Source: Sordariomycetes sp. S80-01Y (taxonomy: Eukaryota; Ascomycota; Sordariomycetes). From it: DNA of 64,000 nt. This document shows positions 56,043 to 64,000 of the stretch, one piece after another. The number at the start of each line of letters is the position of its first letter. Within the stretch, counting starts at the first letter, position 1. A program made the position numbers and the translations under genes. The stretch spans positions 1,798,001 through 1,862,000 of the forward strand of contig JAXQJY010000028.1 of the NCBI GenBank assembly GCA_037042185.1, in the 5' to 3' direction. A model generated the notes under the pieces. That model saw nothing but the letters and a program-made list of their open reading frames with translations, was not told the DNA's origin and did not search any database.

Positions 56043-57257
56043 TTACTTCCCCCCGAAGTCGAGTTTCCGTGCGACCTTCGAGCCTCGGTCTTCATCAACC
56101 TGCCCCGGTCTCCTCTTCAGATCTGCTCCGACCTTGTCCTCGCCACCGCCCTTCTTCGGCAGATCTTGCTTCCTTGTTGGTCTAGGCTCCGAGTGCCACC
56201 ACGGATGCTGCAACATCTCCTTTGCCGTAATGCGGTTCTTTGGGTTCAGAATGAGCGTCTTCATCAGCAGGTCAACACCCTGCGTTCCGACGGTGCTGAA
56301 GCGCATGTTGTAGTAGTCCTTTCCTCGAACGGGGTTTGGGGCCGCATCGTCCGGCACGGCGTAGCTCGGAAGCTTGCTGACACCAGGCCAGTTCTCCTCC
56401 GTCGGCGTGCCGACAGCGTCACAGATCAACTTGACCATCTCAAGCTCGCCGTTGCCAGGCAGGTATGGCGCCCTAAGGACAAGTTCTGCGAACACAGTCC
56501 CCACGCTCCACACATCCACGGCGCCAGAGTAATGCCTGGCACCGAACAGAAGTTCCGGCGGCCGGTACCAGCGCGTGATGACGTTGGCTGTCATGCGTTT
56601 GTCTGGGTCCGCGAATCCCCTCGCCAAACCGAAATCTGCCAGCTTGACCTCGCCGTCCGCTGCGATGAGCAAGTTGTTGGGCTTGATATCTCTGTGCAGC
56701 ACAAAGGACTCGTGGCAGAACCACACCGCGCGGGTCAGCATGCCCATCCAGGCCTTGATATCTGCCGCGCCATAATGTATGTTCTCCGCATCCCTGATCA
56801 GCTCCTCCAAGTCGCCTAGCGGCAAGAACTCCAGCACGAGATTCAAGTTCTGGTCTTTGCTAGAGAAGACCGACAGAAGGCTTATGATGTTTGGATGCTG
56901 CAGCTCCTGCAAGTGCTTCAGTTCGCGCACCGCGTCCGGAGCCATGCCCTCGGTGTATTCCTTCTGAATCTTGATCTTCTTGATGGCAACTTGCACGCTG
57001 GGCTTGGAGCGCAGGTGGCCGAGAAAAACAACAGCGTAAGTTCCCTCACCGAGTTTCTTGCCTTTGGCCCATTTGCGCTTCTCATCTTCGTTCATTTGTT
57101 CGGCGACGTCGAGAGTGGTCGGCATTTGCGGGGTGGGCTGCGCCGGGCGAGGAGTGCCATTCGAAGACGCTGGCCCGGACGCGAGGGTCTTGAGGGGCGA
57201 TCGAGTCGGCTGAGCCGCGGATTCGGCAGTGTGAGTGACCACAGGCGAGACGGCCAT
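56043..57257 (-). CDS. KIN28: TFIIH cyclin-dependent kinase Kin28/CDK7
   Basis: Kinase of the TFIIH CAK module; phosphorylates Ser5/Ser7 of the RNA polymerase II CTD at promoters. Single exon, 404 aa. A 60-residue Pro/Ser/Thr-rich N-terminal extension precedes the kinase domain: WAKGKKLGEGTYAVVFLG (Gly-rich loop), VAIKKIKIQ, the C-helix around APDAVRELKHLQELQHPN, catalytic HRDIKPNNLL, DFGLARGFADPDKR and T-loop [20 protein letters not shown] with Thr223 as the expected activating residue. The C terminus is basic. The CDK7-type AxxxxELKHLQEL helix and DPDKRMTANVITRW loop separate it from BUR1. It converges on the SNF2-RING gene with 160 bp between stops. Confidence 0.94.
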   Translation of the reverse strand: MAVSPVVTHTAESAAQPTRSPLKTLASGPASSNGTPRPAQPTPQMPTTLDVAEQMNEDEKRKWAKGKKLGEGTYAVVFLGHLRSKPSVQVAIKKIKIQKEYTEGMAPDAVRELKHLQELQHPNIISLLSVFSSKDQNLNLVLEFLPLGDLEELIRDAENIHYGAADIKAWMGMLTRAVWFCHESFVLHRDIKPNNLLIAADGEVKLADFGLARGFADPDKRMTANVITRWYRPPELLFGARHYSGAVDVWSVGTVFAELVLRAPYLPGNGELEMVKLICDAVGTPTEENWPGVSKLPSYAVPDDAAPNPVRGKDYYNMRFSTVGTQGVDLLMKTLILNPKNRITAKEMLQHPWWHSEPRPTRKQDLPKKGGGEDKVGADLKRRPGQVDEDRGSKVARKLDFGGK

Positions 57258-58357
57258 GATGGAGGATGTTGTGAAGCTCGAGCTTCACGAAGACGAGAGC
57301 TCGATGGGGTGAAGTAAGTTCGTGCTGTCTCGACAAGGCGCGGGGGCTATCGTGAGCCAGAGTCAACAGTTCAAGTGTGCGCTTGGTAGCGCGACGATGC
57401 TGTCATTAACAGCGAGTGCGATATTGTGATCGTCAATGTTGTGTTCTTGATGCTGTTCACGACTTTGGCCCGGCGTTGTCACTTATCTAATCTAATCTTA
57501 TCGTGCTTCGGTACCAGAACCCGACGTTGCTGATGTGGGGTGTGGCCAGCCAGCCAGCGTACAGGCAAGGAGCAACTTTATATGCTCCCAGATACCTCCC
57601 GGTGGGCTCCTAATCATCCTCGTAACTCTATTTAAACCTCGTTCTCGGTACTTATTCTCTGCAGAGTCGAAGTTGTGGCTCGAGCTTGCGGCGCCCGGCT
57701 CCGAATCGCTCACGGGTCCGAGTGTTTGACTTCAACGGCCCTCGAAGAGTGTTCCTGGAGCCAATAAAGGAGAGTACCATCGCATAGGTAGCATGCGAAA
57801 ACACAAGCTTCAAGCAAAGCTTTGTCGACCATATATCTTGCTCCACTGGTTTTCAGCTTGCTGAGTCTCGCACTGACGGGCTTTCCGAGCCCAATCCGAT
57901 CGACGAGTGTCGTCCACTCAGCAGCTCTGAGAAGTGGTTTCTAAGAGACCAAGTTCGAGTCACCGCTCACTAGCTCTCGTCCAAGTCCTTGGCCGCTTTT
58001 GGCCCCGTGATACTGAGTTCGTTGCTCTTGTTGAGTCTTCTGGTAGATAATACTTGAGAAGTCTCTTAAGAATCAAGCTTTTGAACAAGCTTTATGGACG
58101 AAGATGGACGAGAGCCAAAGCAGGTACGCTGTGCGATATCGGTTAATAACAAGGTCACGATGGATACAAGGTTACAAAAGTGCTGGCGGCGCGAAGAGGA
58201 AGACACCTTAAATTTACCATAGTGTTTCCAGGCGTCTCTACAAAACTCAGTAAGCCTTGCTTAAGACCCTTCCTTGCCCCTTCCTCCTTGTCTCTCTCCT
58301 TCTTTCGTTACATCAACTCAGACCGTTCTCTCTTCAGGATACACAGTCTCCTTCACA
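57258..58357. other. divergent region between KIN28 and the secreted-protein gene
   Basis: 1.1 kb. Contains an inverted repeat GCTCTCGTCCA / TGGACGAGAGC (about 57971-57982 and 58104-58115) and a pyrimidine-rich leader before 58358. No gene seen. Confidence 0.45.
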
Positions 58358-59307
58358 ATGTTTTTCTCCCAGATCTTCAGCCTCGCGGCCTGCGCCGTTG
58401 GCGTTTTCGCCGCGAAGGAGTTCCCCAAGGAGGGGGAGCACAAAGACTTCCAGGAAGCCGGCTTCCCCCAGCAACCCCAGGGCTACCACCCCGAGCACTA
58501 CGAGAAGCTCGAGGAGGAGTACGTGTGTGACAGGCTCACCGGCTTCGCCGACGACGCCGACTTCATCTACGAGCTGGTCAAGGTGCTCGAGTGTGGCGAT
58601 GACACTGATCATTGCTGGGAGCCTGTCCGCAAGGCCATCTACGAGCTCGAGTTTGAGCTTGACCTGTTTGATACCGACATCGACAACTCTGATCTGTCCG
58701 AGTGCTGGAGCTGTGGCGAGGAAAGTGGCATTGCCTGCTGTTACCGTCGCGTGAGTAGATGAAGATGCCTGCAGAAATGACCATCGGGACTGACCACATG
58801 CAGTACGCCGAGGCTCTCGTCCGTGCCTTGAACATCATTGCGGACCGTGTTCCCTACCTCGATGGAGACACGGCCAAGTACATCATCACCGCCATCAACT
58901 CCCTCCGTGCCGCGGACTACGTGAGTCTTTCCCAGCCCCTTGACCAAGACCAACGCTTACCGGGGTAGACCTTTGTTTACGAACTTGTCCGTCGCATGCA
59001 TTGCGAGGAGTACCAGGTCGAGATCATGGTGAAGCAGGGCCCGGTCGACGGCAGCGGCCCCCGATCCATCCGCGAGGCCTTCAACCGCTTCCTCTTCACG
59101 CCCCTGATCACGGCCGAGGACTTCAAGGACCACCCTCATGAGGTCCCCGAGTACGAGTCCGGCGTGAAGGTCATTGAGGAGGTCGTCTGCTCACCCGAGG
59201 AGGAGGGGTGCCACTACGAGAAGCCTCACCACCCTGTCCACTACCCCGAGCCTCACCATCCCGAGCCTCATCACCCCGTGGATGACCAGACCTACGCCCA
59301 GGCTTAA
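58358..59307 (+). CDS. secreted Cys- and His-rich protein, family not recognised
   Basis: Exons 58358-58750, 58804-58920 and 58969-59307 give 282 aa. A clear signal peptide (MFFSQIFSLAACAVGVFA) is followed by a mature chain with ten cysteines (57, 79, 86, 116, 119, 127, 128, 182, 244, 251), an even number as expected for disulphides. Two related helical segments suggest an internal duplication: DFIYELVKVLECGDD (about 68-82) and YTFVYELVRRMHCEEYQVE (about 170-188). The chain is acidic. The C-terminal tail is a His/Pro-rich repeat (EKPHHPVHYPEPHHPEPHHP, residues 254-273), a possible metal-binding segment. No transmembrane span after the signal. It has the profile of an extracellular or cell-wall protein or effector candidate, but I recognise no family. 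All three exons are phase 0. Confidence 0.83.
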
Positions 59308-60642
59308 ATGCTTGGATAGAACTCCACATCTACTAGGCCCAGTGCCAAAGACAAGGGGAAAGAAGAACCTAATGAGGCTCTCGGAGGAGGAGAGCATGTC
59401 CCGCATCTCGAGCGTCGCCAGGAGAGGCGTTCGCACTTGGAAGAGGGCACAACGTAAAGTCATAGAGAGAGACAGAGAGCTAGCAATGCAAAGTTGTCGT
59501 TGTTTTCGGAACCGCGTAATTACATGTAAGCCGTGTTTGCCAGAATCAGGAATTTGCTGATACGGGTCTTGCGACTACTACTCACTACTAAACACTAGTC
59601 TAGACTCTAGTACTTAGCAGCAGCATAATAGGAGCCCGCGAAAGCCCTCATCGCGGCATCTGCTGGTTGCCCAGCCCCCATGCGCCCAGCGGCACAGCCG
59701 ACCGCAGCGCCCCCTCCAACGCGACGTGATTTCAAACCCAACGCAACCAACGGCCAAGACCAAGGCAGGCATGCGGTGCTCACACTCTTGCATCGATAGA
59801 CTCGCGACGGCGCCGTCGAGGGAGATGAAATTTCCAAGTTGTTGCTGGCGCTACCCGGAGAGGATGGGAGGGCAGGCCGCTGCTTTACGCACCTGCGGCC
59901 ATCGAAGCTTATATCTGCCCGATCTTGATTCAGGAACTTTCCCACGCGCCGCTGCCCCGTCCGTCTCGGGTTGGTACAGGTCGCATCCGGGCCGGGGGTG
60001 GGACACTGCCGGATCGCCCGCAAAGCGGCGACGGCGCCATCCCCAGAAGGGCAACACGCGACCAGCACTACCGGGCCTCCTGACGTCACGTCACATCCCA
60101 GCGAGCCCGAGCCCGAGCGCGGCCCCCAGTTCCGTCACCTCAGCCAGGCTCCGAAGCTTCAAGGACTGGAGGGCTGGAGGGCTGGAGGGCGCCGGGACGG
60201 ACCAAGGCTTGCAGGGGCCTTGCAAGGCCTGCAAGGCGAGGATGGCACTTCGCGCGTCACGTCACGGATCTAACCCTCTCTGCGCCCCACGACGCTCCCG
60301 ATTGCATTGCATCATATACTTGGCCTCGCGACTCGCTACGCTACGCCCTGTGCCAGCCGTGCCTGTGCCGACCTGTCTCTTCCTCCTCTTCATCTCGTCT
60401 CAGTTTACATTTCAGCCAGAGTCAGTCTGCTGTCGTGACGCCTCTGCCGTCCCGGGTGTTTGTTTACTTGGACGACGGCCACCAAAAATTGAGACTGTCT
60501 CACACTTGTGCACCACCACGATTCGACGACTCTCCCGCTGAACGACAGAGCAGACCTCTCGAGGTGTCACCGTCGACTCTCACGCACCTCTGCATCTTTA
60601 CTCGCGCCAAAGAACAAAGCACCTACAATCAAAACCGCAGCC
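59308..60642. other. intergenic region upstream of the Sfk1-like gene
   Basis: 1.33 kb. The middle is GC-rich with simple repeats, including three copies of CTGGAGGG (60166-60189), then a palindromic CCTTGCAAGG-rich patch near 60210-60235. The last 250 bp are a C/A-rich leader. A 271-codon open frame across 59726-60541 reads through this low-complexity DNA and is not supported. Confidence 0.45.
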
Positions 60643-61533
60643 ATGGCCCTCCGCGGTGTCATCTCCTACTGGGTACTTGCAGCCCTGCCAACAAGCATCG
60701 TGGCCGCCCGTCTAACGACTCGCAGTGGATTCCCGTCTTCTCAGCAGCGGTATGGCTGGGCACCCTCCTCGGCATGCTCCTCTGGTGGATCGTGACCGTC
60801 GACCGCAAACGCCTGCCCACCCTCGACGCAGACATGAGCCTGCCGTACATCTCTGATATCGGCGCCGTCACCCTCAAGCCGCTCTTCATCGCCGGCTCCG
60901 TCGTAACCACCATCACCTTGGACCTCTCGTTCGCCGCCGAGCGCTGGCTGCGCCACAAGGGAAGACTCGCTCCGAACAAGTCCCTCGGCGAGAAAGTCTT
61001 GATGGCCCTGACCATTATTTTCGCCATCGTAGGAACCGTGGGCTTGATCTGCCTGAGCATCTTCGATACCTGGCGCCATGCCCAGCTGCACGACATCTTC
61101 CTGATCCTCTTCATTGGAGGGTACCTGATCAGTGCCATCTTTATCTGCTGGGAGTACCAGCGACTCGGAATCAGTACGTTTCCCTCCGCTCCGACCAGAC
61201 GTGAGCAATGAGCTGACAAGTAACGCAGAGTACCGCGAGTACCGCGTCCTCCGAGCCTCCTTCTGGCTGAAGCTCACCTTCATCCTCCTCGAGATCGCCC
61301 TCGTGGTGGCCTTTGGCGTCCTCACCTTCACTGACAAGAAGAGCATCGCCGCCTACTTCGAGTGGATAATTTCCTTCATCTTCACCTTCTACATCCTGTC
61401 CTTCATCATCGACTTGTGGCCTGCCAGGGTGACCAAGAGCCACAGCATGCGGTTTAGCAAGCAGCCCAGCCCGCGGGAGATGGAGAGCGATGGGAGTTTG
61501 CCCATGAGACAAACCACAAATGGACACTTTTAG
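60643..61533 (+). CDS. Frag1/DRAM/Sfk1-family multi-pass membrane protein
   Basis: Multi-pass membrane protein of the Frag1/DRAM/Sfk1 superfamily; the yeast member Sfk1 helps keep plasma-membrane phosphoinositide and sterol organisation. Exons 60643-60672, 60726-61173 and 61229-61533 give 260 aa. The family N terminus is short (MALRGVISYW, all of exon 1), then WIPVFSAAVWLGTLLGMLLW (TM1). Further spans include VLMALTIIFAIVGTVGLICL, DIFLILFIGGYLISAIFICW, LKLTFILLEIALVVAFGVLT and YFEWIISFIFTFYILSFIID. The C terminus is soluble and basic, then polar (RQTTNGHF). Intron 1 has a good branch point (TCTAACGACTCGCAG). The frame upstream of exon 2 is also open, but only splicing to ATG at 60643 gives the family-like start. 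Confidence 0.85.
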
Positions 61534-61915
61534 AGTTGGTGGCGTTGGTTCCTTTTGAAAGGGGCAAACGTCGCGTGAAGGCGAAGCAAGCTAAAAGTCG
61601 GCGGCGTTGGGGGTACCCTGTCGTAATGATTTTCACGTAGCGATCATACCAAAGTACGGCAGCATTTGCAAACAGTTGTAATTTTCATTTTCATTATTCA
61701 GGATAGAATGATATACAGAATCAAAGCACATTTCCAACATTAGCTCCCAAATCAACCGTTGTTCCCAACTTGTCCTCCACATTACCGCGGTTGAACACCC
61801 AAAACCATCCACGTACGTCAACCAAAGGGATCAAGGCAAGTGACCTCAAGTACGTCAGTCGACCTGGACGGTATCACAACCTTCTCGCGCCTCTCCGGCA
61901 CTATTGTCATCATCA
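61534..61915. other. convergent 3' flanks of the Sfk1-like and eisosome genes
   Basis: 382 bp between two stop codons, AT-richer around 61670-61700, as for 3' ends. No gene seen. Confidence 0.45.
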
Positions 61916-64000
61916 TTACATCTCTTCACGAAAACGAGAATCCCTGTTGGGGCTAATGCTCGATCTTGCCGGGTGGTCGTCGATCGGCCGCGGAGCAAGC
62001 ATGTCCATACCACTGTCACGGTCCCGGCGGCTGCGGGTTTCTTCCTCGTCGGCAGCTGAGCTGACGGGGCTGACGCCCCGCGAGTCCCGTTGGACGCCAG
62101 CCTCGCTCTGTGCCTGGTCGTCGTGACCCGCCATCGCGACATCTCTCATGCTCGATTGGCGGTTTTCTATGCTAGTCGAGCTGGTGTTGGGGTGCCTGTT
62201 CTTTTTCAAGGCACCACCGCCTCGACCAAAGAGACTCTTGCGCCTCGAGCGCTTCTCCTCCTTGGTAGACTGTTCAGCATCATGGTCGTCGTCCTTCTGA
62301 TTGCGCTTCTCGCTGACGGACTTGCCCCTTGACAGCCGATTTCGGATCCAGCCCTTAACTTTTGATCCTGGCGAAGTCGGGTCGCTTGGACTCGCGGCAT
62401 GGTCAGCCTCTGGATCTGCAGAGGCATTGCCAGCTGTCGTGTCAATGTCAGGTGTGCCAGCGGCAATCGTCGTCGTCGTCTGTGGCTCCACGGTCTCAGC
62501 TGGTTCTTGAGCAGGTTCATGCGTGCCCTGTGTCCCTTCTTCAAATGAATATCGCTCGAGGGCCGGCGCGACTGGAGACGTGGTGGTCGCTTCGTGCTCA
62601 CTACCGTCGGCAATTACGCCACTGTCGTGCTTGGACTTGCGCTTTCCGTCCTTGGACATTCTCTTTTGCTCAGCTTTCTCAGCCTTCTCTCGCTCCTTAC
62701 GAGCCTTCTCTTCTTCCTTCTCCTGCATCTTGCGTGCCTTTTGGTCCTGCTTGTCTTCCTCTGTAGAGTTGTCAGTAAACTACCCGCTCACTTTCGCAAC
62801 ATGTGACTTACCCTTGACTCGCTTCCGAATCTCCTTCATCTCTCGCTCGCGCTCTTTCTCGCGCTCCTGCTCGGCCTTCTTGGCCTCTTCCTCCATCTTG
62901 AGTACAGCAAGACGCTCGCGCTCTCTTTCCGCCTTCTCGTTAATGTCATCAAGCACAGGCTGCATCCGCTTTGCTGCAATGGCATCGATAGCATCCTGGT
63001 CCATGTACATTCCACCACCAAGACTGAGCTTGCCGGAGTGTTCTCCCCGGGCCTCGTGGCGGGCTTGAGCGGTTTGCTGTGCCCTCACCTCCCAATCGCT
63101 TAGCATCGTAGGGTTGACCTTGCCCGTGTCGCGGTAAGCCTTCTCATCCATGCCATGAAGACGAGCCTTAACATTTCGCTGGGCTGCAGCAAGAAGCTTG
63201 TCCCGATCCTCTTGGCGCTTGGTCTGATCGACTTTGGTGAGCTGCTTAGAGAACATGGACATTTGTTGCCGGATCTTGGCAGACTCCTCCATGTCGTCGA
63301 AATCTTCGTCTGATCCTCTGCGTCTCAGCTTATTCGTTACCGTCCACCTCCGCCTGGGTGCCTGAGCGTTGCCATAGTATTCCTGCATGTCTCGGCTTTG
63401 GTGATGCTCATTCTGCAGCTTCGCCAGACGCTCCTGGGCTTGCCTGTAAGCCGCATCCTGGAGGTTCAGGGCAGGCATTTGCATCTTGTCGGGATCTTGC
63501 CCCTGTGCCTTGGCCTGTTCTACCATCTTCTGTTGCTGGTTATACATCTTCTTGGCCATTTCAACCGCAGATTGGTGAAGACGTTCATTGTTTTGCCTTT
63601 CATCAACCTCAGGTTTGACGAGGGGTCGTGAGGTGAACATGTTTCGGGTCATAGTTGTGACCGGAACGGCACCAGCATCCTCACTGGGGGGTTTCGGTTG
63701 CATAGAAGCGCGGTGAGCTATAGCTGCCCCGTTGAGAGCATTGGCAGCAGCTTTGGAGTCCAGACGAGATTCGGGATTAGGCTCTGATGCAACCGGCACA
63801 GATGTAGCGCGGGGCCGGCTAGAGGCCATTGCACCCTTGGCGGCCAGGAGTGACCGGTCGCCATGAGCAGGCGGTGGACTGGTAGTAGCAGAGTTGCGCA
63901 CCGACATTGATCGGTTCGTGTTGAAAGCCTGTGTCGCAGCGGTATTGCCATGAGAAAGATCATTAGACTGCGTTGGGGCAGGTCGGCTGGCGTGGAAAGC
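61916..64000 (-). CDS. EIS1: eisosome protein 1 homologue, N-terminal part outside the window
   Basis: Peripheral plasma-membrane protein of eisosomes, the furrow-like domains built by Pil1/Lsp1. Only the last 677 codons are inside the window: exon from beyond 64000 to 62812 and exon 62760-61916. The Eisosome1 domain signatures visible are SKAAANALNGAAIAHRASM, then NNERLHQSAVEMAKKMYNQQ and LNLQDAAYRQAQERLAKLQN. The next block, QQMSMFSKQLTKVDQTKRQE, leads to the coiled-coil tail (EKAERERERLAVLKMEEEAK). The C-terminal third is Ser/Asp/Thr-rich and disordered, with basic blocks (KSLFGRGGGALKKNRHP). The frame is open to the very edge of the window, so this is a truncation by the window, not by the genome. 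The 51-nt intron ends CTCTACAG-like at 62761 and interrupts a Lys/Glu-rich helix. Confidence 0.88.

Noticed and set aside
59726-60541. 271-codon plus-strand open frame before the Sfk1-like gene
   Set aside because: It crosses GC-rich simple repeats, and its end lies in the leader of the next gene.
1-64000. Biosynthetic or defence-type gene cluster
   Set aside because: No polyketide synthase, peptide synthetase, terpene synthase, NLR-like or het-domain gene is present; the genes are mostly unrelated housekeeping functions.

Overview
The window reads as a gene-dense stretch of a filamentous ascomycete nuclear genome (Pezizomycotina, probably Sordariomycetes; this placement is inference from gene content and gene style, not from a search). 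Most protein genes carry one to four short introns, usually 50-120 nt, with GT...AG ends and often a CTAAC-type branch point 8-15 nt before the acceptor. Fungal-specific genes such as an eisosome protein, MID1, an RFX factor and Med5 are present. I found no bacterial operon structure, rRNA, convincing tRNA, CRISPR array, transposase, reverse transcriptase or viral gene.

Layout, left to right: 1-1764 no gene; cnb1, calcineurin B (-); 2-kb divergent promoter; EPL1 of the NuA4 complex (+); a weak two-exon candidate (-); KAE1 (+), convergent with a SNF1 kinase beta subunit (-); small multi-pass membrane protein with a 15-nt microexon (+); BUR1/CDK9-like kinase (-); cytosolic asparaginase with ankyrin repeats (+); AIF/FSP1-like oxidoreductase (+); Mediator Med5 (+); IRC22/TRAP-alpha-like ER protein (+); RCY1-type F-box protein (-); aspartokinase (-); RFX transcription factor (-); YOP1 (+); MID1 (+); a small mitochondrial protein (-) divergent from RAMP4/YSY6 (+); a SMAP-domain Lys/Asp-rich protein (-); a bZIP-like factor without a leucine zipper (-); about 5.3 kb without a recognisable gene; mS41 (-) divergent from an SHPRH/IRC20-type SNF2-RING protein (+); KIN28/CDK7 (-); a secreted Cys/His-rich protein of unknown family (+); a Frag1/DRAM/Sfk1-type membrane protein (+); and an EIS1-like eisosome protein (-) that runs off the right edge.

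The genes are mostly housekeeping and do not form a cluster or pathway. Two themes recur by content. One is RNA polymerase II transcription (EPL1, BUR1, MED5, KIN28, RFX and the bZIP-like factor). The other is membrane and ER biology (IRC22, YOP1, RAMP4, RCY1, Sfk1-like, eisosome). Calcium signalling appears twice (cnb1 and MID1), 35 kb apart. I see no previously undescribed multi-gene system. The most original items are the secreted Cys/His-rich protein, the zipper-less bZIP, several unusual exon structures (a GC-AG intron, 13/15/20-nt exons, a start-codon-only coding exon) and the 5.3-kb non-coding stretch. Exon coordinates were derived by hand from reading frame, splice sites and family similarity recalled from memory.
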